Assembly: GCA_944363975.1 (NCBI GenBank)
Contig: CALVVU010000002.1
Location: forward strand, 62,001-126,000
Reading direction: 5' to 3'
Source: Candidatus Coprovivens excrementavium
GTDB taxonomy: Bacteria > Bacillota_I > Bacilli_A > RF39 > UBA660
DNA length: 64,000 nt
Positions 55,003-64,000 of the stretch are shown here, piece by piece. Under the pieces are notes generated by a model, which saw nothing but the letters and a program-made list of their open reading frames with translations, did no database searches and had not been told where the DNA came from. Positions within the stretch are counted from its first letter, which is position 1, and every line of letters starts with the position of its first letter. Made by a program: the position numbers and the translations under genes.

Positions 55003-55425
55003 ATGGAAAATAATAAAGAAGTAAAAATAGCTATTATCGTTGGCGTTATTATGTTAACAATTTGTTTAATTGTTTTCATCTTTTATAATGCTTCCAAAGA
55101 CGAAGTAACCGATTTGAATCTTAAAGTATATAAACTTTATGAATTAGATAGTGAAGACTCTGAAGAAAAATATGAATATCGTCCATGTAATATAACAACT
55201 GAAGACTTAGTATCTATTAATAATGATTATCAAAAAATATTTAACTTGAATGAAAAAAATAAAGTAGTAGGTAAGCAAATTAAAGGTAATTATAAAATAG
55301 TTGCTGGTGAAAACTATATAGCTTTTGATGCTGGCGAAGAAAATTTAGTTTATCGTAGTGATTTACCAGCTATCTTTAAATATGATACATCTTTATATGA
55401 AACTGTATCTAAATTATGTGAATAA
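55003..55425 (+). CDS. Membrane-anchored small protein of unknown function
   Basis: 140 residues: an N-terminal span (about 7-28) and an external domain with an acidic stretch (LDSEDSEEKYEYRPC). No known motif. It has its own promoter and terminator, so it is a single-gene unit. Confidence 0.6.
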   Translation: MENNKEVKIAIIVGVIMLTICLIVFIFYNASKDEVTDLNLKVYKLYELDSEDSEEKYEYRPCNITTEDLVSINNDYQKIFNLNEKNKVVGKQIKGNYKIVAGENYIAFDAGEENLVYRSDLPAIFKYDTSLYETVSKLCE

Positions 55426-55446
55426 AACATGCTTAGCATGTTTTTT
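55424..55446 (+). terminator. Intrinsic terminator
   Basis: ACATGC pairs with GCATGT around a TTA loop, flanked by A and T, directly after the stop codon. Confidence 0.88.
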
Positions 55447-55508
55447 AGTTAAATTTTACACTTACAATAAAATAATGTATAATACTACACTACAAAGGAA
55501 GTATATTT

Positions 55509-56201
55509 ATGAAAAAATTAAATTTAAAAGGAATAGCTGTTATTTCAGCTTTAACTCTTACTATTTCTTTAACTGGTTGCTCTGATTCTAACAAGCAAGA
55601 AAATGTTACCGAATCAGTATCACCATCGTCACAAACTTATATTGAAGAAAATAATATCGAGAAAGAAGAATCTTTTAACACAGAAAAAACTCCAATAGAA
55701 GAGTCATCAACTACTACAGATGCACCATCTAATGAAGAACAAACACCAGAAGAATTCACTTTCTTTAAAGATGCTAAACAAGAAATAACTAATTATCTAG
55801 AAAGTGAAGAATATGAAGAATTAAAAGAAAAAGGTAAATACTACGTTACAACTGGTATTGACTTTATCTTTTTCGACCAACCAATAAAAGGCGTTTACTT
55901 CGATGATTTAACTACTGAATTAAAAGAAGATATTATAAGAGATGTTAAATCTTTAGATGAGGCAATAATGGCTTATTTTCCTAATTATAAAGAAAGTTTC
56001 CAATCTAAATATCGTGTAGCATCAGAATTCATAAGTGAAAAATATTTAGATGCTCTAGATGCTATAAAAGAATATTTAGGTGAAGAAAACTATGAAGCTC
56101 TTGGTGACATGAAAGATCAAATAACAGAAGATCTTAGTGAAAGCAAAGACAAAGCGTTAAATTATATAAAAGATAAATACCAAGAGTGGAAAAATAAATA
56201 A
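55509..56201 (+). CDS. Lipoprotein of unknown function
   Basis: 230 residues with a lipoprotein signal ending LTGC (Cys24). After it comes a disordered linker rich in S, T, E and P (residues 25-85), typical of a surface-tethered protein, then a helical domain with EEYEELKEKGKYYVTTGIDFIFFDQPIKG. The helical part recalls Gram-positive lipoproteins of unknown role. GGAAG lies before the start. Confidence 0.75.
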   Translation: MKKLNLKGIAVISALTLTISLTGCSDSNKQENVTESVSPSSQTYIEENNIEKEESFNTEKTPIEESSTTTDAPSNEEQTPEEFTFFKDAKQEITNYLESEEYEELKEKGKYYVTTGIDFIFFDQPIKGVYFDDLTTELKEDIIRDVKSLDEAIMAYFPNYKESFQSKYRVASEFISEKYLDALDAIKEYLGEENYEALGDMKDQITEDLSESKDKALNYIKDKYQEWKNK

Positions 56202-56204
56202 TTT

Positions 56205-58124
56205 ATGACAAGCGAATCTTTGAATCTTCTACAAAAAAGAATAAATAAATTAAACAAACTATTAAATAGTGAATCATTTTACTTAAAACTATGCTCATAT
56301 TCTAATAATAATATTAATGATTTAATAGACAATCTAAGTAAAATAATTTTTTACTATTTATATAACCCTAATTCTGATTTATCTAATTCATTAGAATCTC
56401 TTTTGAATGTAATAAATTTTCCTTTAGAAGAATCTACTCAATATTTAATATATCCAACCAATACTTTTTATTATAATCAAATTAAATTAGCTGGTTTAAA
56501 CAATACATTTTCATTTACTAAAAAAACAGAAATCTATTTAGAAAAATTAGCTTCTATTTTATCTGTTTATCCTCAAAATATTAAATATAGTTTACAAGTC
56601 TTTTTCAATCTTCATCAAGCTATTCTAACCTCATTTTTTTCACCAACCATTCTATATCAAGATATCTTAAAACAACCTCATAATCAAGAAAGACCAATAA
56701 TAATAGGAGAAAGTGAAACAACATATTATCAAAGTGTTTTAAAAACTAGATTATCTATAGCTGAACCATCTTTATATGAAGTTGGTACTAATATTGCTAA
56801 AAAATATTTATCAAAAATATTAGAAGCAAAACCTTTACTAGTTTTTTTACCAACTAATAAAGTTTCTAATGAAGAACTAACTAAATTAGAAATATCATCA
56901 TATATAAATTCTTCTAATCTATTATTCTTAACTTTACCAAGTTATTATGAATTACAAACTATATGTGCCTTAAATAAAGGTTTAACACCAGGTACAAAGA
57001 TTAATTTTCAAACGGCTAATCCTGAACATCACCAAGAAAGAGAAGAAAAATCTAATTATAATCCTTATACTTTTAGTCGTTTTGAAAAAATAAGCGTTAA
57101 TTCATCATTTAATTACATAAATCCAGAATTTAGTGGCGATCCATTTTATGATATTGATAAAATATATGGTATCTTAGATACGAATAAAAGTAGAGAAGTC
57201 ATAACTCATAATTTTGATGAAAATCTTGAACAAATTCGTCACACCTTTAATATAAATGTCAAAAAAATCGGTTCTGATTATCTTATTCAAAATGGTCGTC
57301 ATCGTATTATTTATTTAAAACATTATTATTTAAAACACTATGAATACTATAAAAAAATCAATCGTCTTTCTTACTTAGACGAAAAAGTAACAATTCCAAT
57401 GTTTATTGAATATTCAATAGATAATCAGGAATATATCTCTCTTCTAGACGAATTAAAAAAAATAACTACTTTTTCTCTTTTAAAAAATGAAATTCGCAAC
57501 AATGATCTTGAACTATTAATCGTTTTATCAAACTATGTCTATTTTATTACTACTTCTTCTGAACTTAAAACACTTTTAGAATTAATTAAACAAGGAAACT
57601 ATACTAATAAATTTTTAATATCGTACAATAATTCAGAAGACTATACTAATTGTGAAAAATTAATTCGTTATATAATCCTATCTATAAAAGAAGATTTCTT
57701 TAAGATGAGTTTTTTATCTTTACTTAACTATCTTAAAAATAATCTTTCTCTTCAAGAACAATTTGGTATAGATATTTCCAATATAAATATCAGAGCTTTA
57801 TATTATTCATATAATAGTTATATTAATCGATACATTATCAAGATGTTATCTCCAACAAGCAAAGATATGATTTCCGAAATTGAAGAAGAAAATAACTACA
57901 TCAAACTCGGTCAAATAATTATTGACTTCCTTAATAATCATCAAGAATATCGTGATAAGTCATGGAAAGAACTTTATGATGCTCTTCATCAAATACCAGA
58001 ACTATCACCATATAGTAGTTCTTACTTACGTCAATGTGCTGATCATCAAGGTTATCAAAAAATTTTACTAGAAGATTATTATAGAAGTAGTAAGAAAAAA
58101 AGAAATAAATTAAAAAAAATATGA
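56205..58124 (+). CDS. ParB/sulfiredoxin-like fold protein of unknown function
   Basis: 639 residues, cytoplasmic. A central motif DYLIQNGRHRIIYLKHYY (about 363-380) resembles the GxHR nucleotide-binding motif of the ParB N-terminal/sulfiredoxin fold, preceded by ISVNSSF and DIDKI strands. The flanks (1-300 and 400-639) are helical. The gene starts three bases after the lipoprotein stop and has only a weak ribosome site, so its translation probably depends on coupling. The motif is compatible with NTP binding, but the role is unknown. Confidence 0.5.
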   Translation: MTSESLNLLQKRINKLNKLLNSESFYLKLCSYSNNNINDLIDNLSKIIFYYLYNPNSDLSNSLESLLNVINFPLEESTQYLIYPTNTFYYNQIKLAGLNNTFSFTKKTEIYLEKLASILSVYPQNIKYSLQVFFNLHQAILTSFFSPTILYQDILKQPHNQERPIIIGESETTYYQSVLKTRLSIAEPSLYEVGTNIAKKYLSKILEAKPLLVFLPTNKVSNEELTKLEISSYINSSNLLFLTLPSYYELQTICALNKGLTPGTKINFQTANPEHHQEREEKSNYNPYTFSRFEKISVNSSFNYINPEFSGDPFYDIDKIYGILDTNKSREVITHNFDENLEQIRHTFNINVKKIGSDYLIQNGRHRIIYLKHYYLKHYEYYKKINRLSYLDEKVTIPMFIEYSIDNQEYISLLDELKKITTFSLLKNEIRNNDLELLIVLSNYVYFITTSSELKTLLELIKQGNYTNKFLISYNNSEDYTNCEKLIRYIILSIKEDFFKMSFLSLLNYLKNNLSLQEQFGIDISNINIRALYYSYNSYINRYIIKMLSPTSKDMISEIEEENNYIKLGQIIIDFLNNHQEYRDKSWKELYDALHQIPELSPYSSSYLRQCADHQGYQKILLEDYYRSSKKKRNKLKKI

Positions 58125-58146
58125 TAAAATAAATTTAGGTGATATT

Positions 58147-59745
58147 ATGAAAAAATTAATAAATATTCTTATAACAATTATAATAGGTGCAATTTTATAT
58201 TATTTTATGTTGCCAGCAATTAATTTAAATAACATTTCATTTTATATTTACTTAGCATTTATTTTAATTACTTATACTATAATAGATGTTATGACTCAAA
58301 AACAAGTTGAAATATTTAGAAAAGGACGTCGTCTTAATTATACGAATGTCCCCAAATCTGTAACAATTACTTCTATAGTAATATTTAGTGTTTTTCTACT
58401 TATATTACTCGCTAATTTTATTTGCTCTCCAGTTTTTAATGCTAAAAGCTACCAACAGCGTATTAAAGTAAATGAAGATGGCAATTTTAAAGAAGATATT
58501 CCTAATGTCGATTTTACTAAATTACCACTTTTAGATCGTGCTTCTTCAGAAGTATTAGGCGATCGCGTAATGGGACAAGTAAGTGATTTAGTCAGCCAAT
58601 TTAACGTCTCAACGCAATATACACAAATAAATTATAATGATTCTATTATTCGTGTTACACCATTAGAATACGCCGATCCAATTAAATGGTTTACTAATCG
58701 TAAAAATGGTATCGTCGGTTATATAACAGTTGATAGTGTTAATGGTGAATCTAAATTAATCAAGCTAGATAAAGGTATGAAATATTCAACTAGTGCTTTA
58801 TTCAATGAAAAACTAGAACGTAAATTAAGGTTCTCTTATCCAACAACTAATTTTGGTAAAATATCATTTGAAATAGATAACGAAGGAAATCCATATTATA
58901 TAATCCCAACAATAAAATACACTGCTGTAGGTTTAAAAGCTAAAGTGACAGGTGTAATTATTTTTAATCCAATAACAGGTGAATCTAAAAAATATCAAAT
59001 AGATGATGTTCCAACATGGGTTGATATTGCTTATTCAGCAGATTTAATTATTGAACAAGTAGATAATTGGGGGATGTATAAAAACGGCTTTTTAAATAGT
59101 ATATTTGGTCAAAAAAATGTTGTAAATACAACCGAAGGTTATAATTATTTAGTTATGAATGATGATGTTTATTTATATACCGGTATAACAAGTGTTGTTA
59201 GTGATGAATCAAATTTAGGCTTCATCCTAACTAATATGCGTACAGGAGAAACAACATTTTATAATGTTCCAGGAGCCGAAGAATATAGCGCCATGCGTAG
59301 TGCTGAAGGTCAAGTTCAAGATATGGGCTATTCTTCAACCTTCCCATTATTAATAAATTTAAATGGAACACCAACATATTTAGTAAGTTTAAAGGATTCT
59401 AGTGGCTTAGTTAAAATGTATGGCTTTATCGATGTTAAAGATTATCAAAAAGTAGTAGTAACTGATTCCTCAAAAGGAATTATAGCTGCTAAAGATAATT
59501 ACTTAAAAAATACTAAAAAGGAAGTTCAAGAAGATGAACTGACTATTAAAGAAATAAAAGTAGATAGTCTTAATACAGCTAATATAAATGGCTATACATA
59601 TTATTATATTACTTCAGATAATAAAAGATATAAAATATCTATCTCTTTAAGTGATACGCTGCCATTTATTAAACCAAATGATACTATAAAAATTGGTTAT
59701 TATGATACAGAGGCAGATATAATTGAAGTCGAAAAAGTATACTAA
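58147..59745 (+). CDS. Polytopic membrane protein with large external domain, unknown function
   Basis: 532 residues. Three spans at the N terminus (about 5-25, 31-48 and 72-92) are followed by a 430-residue external or lumenal domain rich in strands with recurring patterns: GIVGYITVDSVNGESKLI, AKVTGVIIFNPITGESKKY, LGFILTNMRTGETTFYNVPG. These look like repeated beta units with a G-E-S/T turn. The family is common in uncultured gut Bacillota but has no assigned function as far as I know. It has its own ribosome site (AGGTGAT) and a terminator after it. Confidence 0.65.
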   Translation: MKKLINILITIIIGAILYYFMLPAINLNNISFYIYLAFILITYTIIDVMTQKQVEIFRKGRRLNYTNVPKSVTITSIVIFSVFLLILLANFICSPVFNAKSYQQRIKVNEDGNFKEDIPNVDFTKLPLLDRASSEVLGDRVMGQVSDLVSQFNVSTQYTQINYNDSIIRVTPLEYADPIKWFTNRKNGIVGYITVDSVNGESKLIKLDKGMKYSTSALFNEKLERKLRFSYPTTNFGKISFEIDNEGNPYYIIPTIKYTAVGLKAKVTGVIIFNPITGESKKYQIDDVPTWVDIAYSADLIIEQVDNWGMYKNGFLNSIFGQKNVVNTTEGYNYLVMNDDVYLYTGITSVVSDESNLGFILTNMRTGETTFYNVPGAEEYSAMRSAEGQVQDMGYSSTFPLLINLNGTPTYLVSLKDSSGLVKMYGFIDVKDYQKVVVTDSSKGIIAAKDNYLKNTKKEVQEDELTIKEIKVDSLNTANINGYTYYYITSDNKRYKISISLSDTLPFIKPNDTIKIGYYDTEADIIEVEKVY

Positions 59746-59765
59746 GCACTCTAAGAGTGCTTTTT
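59746..59765 (+). terminator. Intrinsic terminator
   Basis: GCACTC pairs with GAGTGC around a TAA loop, followed by TTTTT. Confidence 0.88.
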
Positions 59766-59798
59766 AAATGACATAAATATCTATTTAGGAGTGATAAT

Positions 59799-60584
59799 AT
59801 GGATCAAAATGAAATAGGTAAACAAATTGAAGAATTAAGAAAAAAGAAAGGCTTAACTCAAAAAGAATTAGCTGAAAAACTAGGTTTAAGTAATACTGCA
59901 ATAAGTAAGTGGGAATGTGGTTATAATCTACCAGATATCTCTATGCTAATACCTCTAAGTGAAGTTTTAGAAGTTGATATAATGGATTTAATAAATCCTC
60001 AAAAGAAAGATGCTCCCAAATTATCAACTTCACCAACTAAAGCTAATAATCATCCTAAAAAGATTTTAATTATTATCAATATTCTTGTCTTTATTTTTAT
60101 TATTTCTTTACTAGCTACTATTATTCAAAATAATATAGAAGCCAAAAATAATGAAGAAACAATTTCTAATAGCGAAGTAAAAGTATATGAAATAACAAGT
60201 AAAGATCCATCATTCTATATTAATGGATACCTTATCTTCAATAATAATGATAACTGTTTCATTCTTAACAAAATAAAATACCAAGATCCATCTATCGGAA
60301 CTGATAATCCAATCTTAGCTAAAGAAGTAACAATCTTTGTTGAAATAGATTCTCAAATTGTTTATACATTTAATACCTCTCAAAGAAGAAAAAAATCTAG
60401 CAACTTAAACGATTTATTTGATGAAATAATTACAAATTTGAGTATTCCTAATAAATACGAATCCAATTTTTCTAAATATGCCAATAAGTTAGATAATTGT
60501 GAATTAAGAATAAAATATAAAGGCGATGATGAAGAAAATAATGAAATAAATATTAAATTAGTTGCCAAAGAACAATTTACATAA
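59799..60584 (+). CDS. Membrane-anchored XRE regulator (backbone copy with secreted partner)
   Basis: 261 residues. Helix-turn-helix at 8-65 (GLTQKELAEKLGLSNTAISKWECG), a proline/lysine linker, one span (about 91-113) and an external domain with FYINGYLIF...ILNKIKYQDPSIGTDNP, matching the other two copies in the DGYL/NGYL...I-x-Y-x-D...GT core. It is followed, 133 bases on, by the secreted YKT...WxGxW protein, as in the island at 16191/17022. The pairing in two separate places argues for a functional unit. Confidence 0.8.
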   Translation: MDQNEIGKQIEELRKKKGLTQKELAEKLGLSNTAISKWECGYNLPDISMLIPLSEVLEVDIMDLINPQKKDAPKLSTSPTKANNHPKKILIIINILVFIFIISLLATIIQNNIEAKNNEETISNSEVKVYEITSKDPSFYINGYLIFNNNDNCFILNKIKYQDPSIGTDNPILAKEVTIFVEIDSQIVYTFNTSQRRKKSSNLNDLFDEIITNLSIPNKYESNFSKYANKLDNCELRIKYKGDDEENNEINIKLVAKEQFT

Positions 60585-60717
60585 AATTTTTATAATAGAA
60601 TATAAATAGAAAATATATTACTAAAAAATTAGAGTGAAACTCTACTAACTAGAGAAATTCTCTATCGCCTTTCCAAAGTCGATTATGATACGATGAAAAC
60701 AGAAAGGAGGTAAAGAT

Positions 60718-61536
60718 GTGAAGCTAGTTAAAAATTATTTTATAGTTGCATTATTATTTTTTTCAATCGGTTTTAGTATTACTATATCTAAAGTAAAAGC
60801 TCTTGATTATAGTGAATTAAATCTAGATCCTGGAGAAGAAGTTGTAGCTGAAACTACAAAATATTATAAGACTGTTACAGTTGTCAATAACTCTAAAATG
60901 ATGATGGAAGCTGACCTAGGAACTGTCTCATCATTTACTACAGAAGTAACAAAAGAGGAATTTGATAATGCACCAACAGATGCCGAAAAAGAAAACGGTA
61001 TTTCTACTCAAGATGTCTTTGATAATTATTCAACCGAAACAGCTTATAAAAAACTATCATCAATAATTTCTAAATATGGAAGTCATTATTTCCGTTATCG
61101 CGCCATTCTTGAATGGAAAAATATGCCTAAAACGCGAAGTTATGACATTATTGGTGTTGGCTTCTATGCTAGTGTGAAAATAGCTTCAACTACAGAGTTA
61201 GCTAATGAGTATTGCCGTGAAGATGGAACATGTGCCAATGCTGATGGTTACTATATTTATAATGGTCTTAATGGTGGAGCTGCTGTCTTCCATTTACCAT
61301 CAGGTGACATAACATCATTAAAGCAAACACTACTTGTCGAAGTTGAAAAGACGGATCCTGATTCAACAATTATTGAACAAATTTGTGTTGCTGACTATTC
61401 ACACGCGACAAAAACTATTTCTTATAATAATGCTAAGAAATTCAAGGTTGATACCGGTGGAATAACTTTAAATGGTATTGGATCCTATTATGATAATATG
61501 GCAACAGCTACATCATATTGGGAAGGAAGATGGTAA
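60718..61536 (+). CDS. Secreted protein of the XRE-anchored cassette (backbone copy)
   Basis: 272 residues. Start GTG 60718 with AAAGGAGG eight bases upstream. A signal peptide (residues 4-30, ending KVKA-L) precedes a strand-rich domain with AETTKYYKTVTV, YKKLSSI, LEWKNMPKTRSYDIIGVGFYASVKI, DYSHATKTIS and a YWEGRW end, all matching the island copy at 17022. It contains CREDGTC (a possible disulfide) absent from the island copy. No known family was recognised. It is followed by 180 bases without a gene. Confidence 0.75.
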   Translation: MKLVKNYFIVALLFFSIGFSITISKVKALDYSELNLDPGEEVVAETTKYYKTVTVVNNSKMMMEADLGTVSSFTTEVTKEEFDNAPTDAEKENGISTQDVFDNYSTETAYKKLSSIISKYGSHYFRYRAILEWKNMPKTRSYDIIGVGFYASVKIASTTELANEYCREDGTCANADGYYIYNGLNGGAAVFHLPSGDITSLKQTLLVEVEKTDPDSTIIEQICVADYSHATKTISYNNAKKFKVDTGGITLNGIGSYYDNMATATSYWEGRW

Positions 61537-61656
61537 TGTTTTTATATCATCACCGAAATAAAAAGATTACTTTAAAAATTAATTGTTATAATATTTAATT
61601 GTTAAATTGTTTGAATTGTTTAAATTAATATTTCTTAATTATTAACTACATATATC

Positions 61657-61683
61657 AAGAAGGTATTTTAAATACCTTCTTTA
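61657..61683 (+). terminator. Palindromic terminator-like hairpin
   Basis: AAGAAGGTATT pairs with AATACCTTCTT around TTA; the T-run after it is short. It lies about 120 bases after the secreted protein gene. Confidence 0.6.
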
Positions 61684-61718
61684 ATTTGCTATAATTTATA
61701 AAGAAAAGGAGAATATAT

Positions 61719-62174
61719 ATGAATTTACTAAAAGACGAATATATTATTTTAGAAATAATTCCTACTGCAATTCATCCAAATAAAGGAGATATTATTCAAT
61801 TATCAGCTTTAAAATTAAAAGGACTTACCTTAATAGATCGCTTTGATTATCGTCTCCGCGAAGATTTAATAGCTATTCCTGATTTTAAAGAACTTATATC
61901 ATATGATAAATCCCAATTTACATACAAAAATAGTACTAAAGAAATTATTGAGGATTTCACAACTTGGACAAATAATCTTCCATTATTAATTATTGATAAT
62001 CAATATACCCTTAATTTCTTAGAATCTCTAAATAATAAAAAAGAATCTATTTTTAAATATTTAGATACTGAATATAATGATAATATTATTGAAGAACTGA
62101 TAAATAAATACCAACTTCAACCATCTAATCACATAGTTGATTTATTATATGAATCATTAATCAAACATTTATAA
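61719..62174 (+). CDS. Degenerate DnaQ-like exonuclease-fold protein
   Basis: 151 residues. The first half follows the DnaQ exonuclease pattern (hydrophobic strand, IIQLSALKLKGLTLIDRFDYRLR), but the catalytic D-x-E of the first strand is replaced (YIILEIIPT), so metal binding is unlikely. A later NHIVDLL recalls the H-x4-D motif. It is probably a non-catalytic fold member. AAAGGAGAA lies before ATG and a TATAAT lies nearby upstream. Confidence 0.5.
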   Translation: MNLLKDEYIILEIIPTAIHPNKGDIIQLSALKLKGLTLIDRFDYRLREDLIAIPDFKELISYDKSQFTYKNSTKEIIEDFTTWTNNLPLLIIDNQYTLNFLESLNNKKESIFKYLDTEYNDNIIEELINKYQLQPSNHIVDLLYESLIKHL

Positions 62175-62230
62175 TAAAATATGTTATAATAAATATAATA
62201 GAGAAGAGTATAAGAATAAAAGGTGATTTT

Positions 62231-62692
62231 ATGGAACTTAAGAGAAATAAAATATTAAACATAACTTTTTATACAATTAGTATTATTATTTATCTTTTTA
62301 TCTCTTATTTTATATATAAATTATTGACTACCGTTCCATTTTATTACTTATTTATTCTTATTCCTTCTCTTTTTCTTTTTTGTACATTACTTTTAGTAAA
62401 TATCATAAAAACTATTTTAACAATTGTTTCTATGGTTTTTGGGCGTAACGATAACGATGAAATAAATGACTATATTTATCGTCTTATTAGCAAAATTAAC
62501 CAATTATGCAAATATATTTTAATTGCCATCTTTATATCTCTTTTAACATCTGTCATGATTTTAGATCTTATATATTGTTTAAATAAAGAAAAATATACCT
62601 TTGCTGCTATATCTATAGTTATCTGGGTTCTTTCATATTACCTTCTATTTAGTAATATCGTGAAGATGATCCGTAAACAAATACGCATTTAA
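62231..62692 (+). CDS. Four-span membrane protein of unknown function
   Basis: 153 residues with four hydrophobic spans (about 8-30, 36-62, 88-112 and 121-144) and a charged loop between the second and third (FGRNDNDEINDYIYRLISK). No motif is recognised. It has an AGGTGA ribosome site. Confidence 0.6.
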   Translation: MELKRNKILNITFYTISIIIYLFISYFIYKLLTTVPFYYLFILIPSLFLFCTLLLVNIIKTILTIVSMVFGRNDNDEINDYIYRLISKINQLCKYILIAIFISLLTSVMILDLIYCLNKEKYTFAAISIVIWVLSYYLLFSNIVKMIRKQIRI

Positions 62693-62702
62693 ATAAATTA
62701 TA

Positions 62703-62711
62703 TGATATAAT
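62703..62711 (+). promoter_or_regulatory. Extended -10 promoter (TGATATAAT) of the serpin gene
   Basis: A TG-extended consensus -10 lies 47 bases before the serpin start codon. Confidence 0.65.
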
Positions 62712-62758
62712 AGCAATACATCAAAGAATATGCTCTAAGATAGAAAGTGGTATATTTT

Positions 62759-64000
62759 ATGAAGAAAAAGAAAAAAACTACACTCTCCGTTAGGAGAGCA
62801 TTAAATAATAAAATTATCTTAAAGTTATCTATAATCATTATTATTTTTATTATTGTTATTGTATTTTTTATTATAAATAATCATCAAAAAGACAATTTAA
62901 ATAATAATTCTCAATACTACATTGGGAACCTTTATAGTGCCAATCAAGCTGCCAATATGCTAGATCATTATACATCAGAAAATGCTGTTATATCTCCTTT
63001 AAATGTAAATTCTACTTTAGCAATTTTATATAATGGTACAGATAATAATACTAATAAAGAACTAAAAAAATACTTTCATTCAACAAGTAATGAAGTTAAT
63101 AAACAACTAACTACTAAATTAAAAAGTTTTATTAACGAAGAGAAAATAACTAATGAATATACAGAATTATATGAAGAATATATGCAAAAAATAGAAGATT
63201 CAAAATATCATAATTTAACATCTTCAACTATAAAATTATTATCTACTTCCGAAAAGAGAACTCTTCAAGAATTGTTAGAAAAAATAAACTTAATTCATGA
63301 TTATCTAAATAATAAAAATGATTTATCTATTAAATATATTGAAGATTATAAAATAACAGATGATGTAATAACTAATGAATATACTTTAGAATCACTACTT
63401 ACTAAAGTTTTAGATGATTATGAAACATTTTCAATAAATAATAAGATAGTTAATTACCATGAATTATTTGTATCCAATGATTTAGATACAATAAATGAAA
63501 ATTATTTAGACGATTTAAGTCAATATAATACTTCTATTACTCATCTTGATTTAACAGACTCACTTAATACTTCTAGTTATATTAATGATAAAATAAAAGA
63601 AACAACTGATAATAATATAAGTCGCGTAATTGAACCAAAAGATATTAATTCACAAAATCTTATGATTAATAGCTTTTATTTTAATTATGAATGGGCCAAT
63701 TCAATTAGTAGTAACAATGTAAAAAATGAAGAATTCTATGAACTAAATGGTGATATAAGCCAAGTAGAAATGATGTATAGTAAAGAAAGCAAATACCTTG
63801 AAAATAATGTTGCTCGTGGTTTCATTAAAGATTTTCAAAATGGTCAATATAGTTATGTAGGTGTTCTTCCTAAAAGTGAAGGTGATTTTACCTTAAGCAG
63901 TCTTAATCTCGACTCTTTATTACAATCAGTTAAAGAAGAAGATATTACAATTGGTCTTCCTAAATATTCATTATCTTCTGAAGTACCAATTGTTGACCTT
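62759..64000 (+). CDS. Serpin family protein, membrane-anchored, truncated by the window end
   Basis: 414 residues remain open at the window edge. A basic N terminus and a span (about 20-42) anchor the protein. The serpin fold is indicated by SPLNVNSTLAILYNGT, INDKIKETTDNNISRVIEP, NSFYFNYEWANS and the strand YVGVLPK, with IGLPKYSLSSEV following. The reactive-centre loop lies beyond the window. Serpins trap serine or cysteine proteases; bacterial forms are few and often gut-associated. A long insertion of charged helical sequence (about residues 120-220) is unusual for the family. Confidence 0.85.
   Translation, partial: MKKKKKTTLSVRRALNNKIILKLSIIIIIFIIVIVFFIINNHQKDNLNNNSQYYIGNLYSANQAANMLDHYTSENAVISPLNVNSTLAILYNGTDNNTNKELKKYFHSTSNEVNKQLTTKLKSFINEEKITNEYTELYEEYMQKIEDSKYHNLTSSTIKLLSTSEKRTLQELLEKINLIHDYLNNKNDLSIKYIEDYKITDDVITNEYTLESLLTKVLDDYETFSINNKIVNYHELFVSNDLDTINENYLDDLSQYNTSITHLDLTDSLNTSSYINDKIKETTDNNISRVIEPKDINSQNLMINSFYFNYEWANSISSNNVKNEEFYELNGDISQVEMMYSKESKYLENNVARGFIKDFQNGQYSYVGVLPKSEGDFTLSSLNLDSLLQSVKEEDITIGLPKYSLSSEVPIVDL

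Overview
The window is AT-rich, uses the standard bacterial code (TGA is a stop), and carries a complete gerA-type spore germination operon, a T-box leader and strong Shine-Dalgarno (SD) sites. This fits a low-GC, spore-forming Bacillota lineage, probably an uncultured gut-type member of the Bacilli or a relative. The exact lineage cannot be fixed from sequence alone.

Layout. 1-12070 is host backbone: the tail of an unknown gene, an isoleucine T-box leader driving a CYTH protein and an IleS2-type isoleucyl-tRNA synthetase, three membrane or small genes, the minus-strand gerAA-gerAC-gerAB operon, and the 23S rRNA methyltransferase gene rlmD/rumA. 12071-31976 is a mobile island at the 3' end of rlmD. 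Three versions of the last 12 codons of an rlmD-like gene mark its joints: HIECLVVLYRR* (12035-12070), HVECVCALERR* (30818-30853) and HIETYVVLSRR* (31977-32012). Two broken large serine recombinase genes, one nearly full length and one reduced to its 3' end, lie just inside the second and third copies. This looks like two stacked site-specific integrations that have since decayed. The island carries a TIGR04141-like protein, a parA stub cut by an IS3-family element, a phage-type repressor, a regulator plus secreted-protein cassette, a holin/endolysin pair, a tail-collar protein, a giant RHS/YD-repeat protein with a small membrane protein after it, a sigma-like regulator behind an attenuator-like leader, and a candidate structured RNA.

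32030-45895 holds a PP-loop ATPase/TudS-like pair, an ABC-2 transporter, a frameshifted acetyltransferase, a 1740-residue helical protein on the minus strand, a transglutaminase-like protein, a P-loop kinase-like protein, and a membrane-anchored XRE regulator followed by two small membrane-anchored genes bracketed by a 59-bp repeat. 46034-54073 holds a MacB/FtsX-type ABC exporter, a MEMO1-like/AMMECR1 fusion, and an OpuC-type osmolyte importer. 54129-64000 holds a patatin-like lipase, lipoproteins and membrane proteins, a ParB-like protein, a second regulator plus secreted-protein cassette, a degenerate DnaQ-like protein and a truncated serpin.

The best candidates for an undescribed system are two. 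The first is a repeated cassette: an XRE protein with one membrane span and an outward-facing domain, followed by a secreted protein ending in W-x-G-x-W. It occurs once in the island and once in the backbone, and the regulator alone occurs a third time. The second is the island's run of holin, endolysin, collar protein, RHS toxin-like protein and small membrane protein, which could be a lysis-dependent (type 10-like) toxin release locus.
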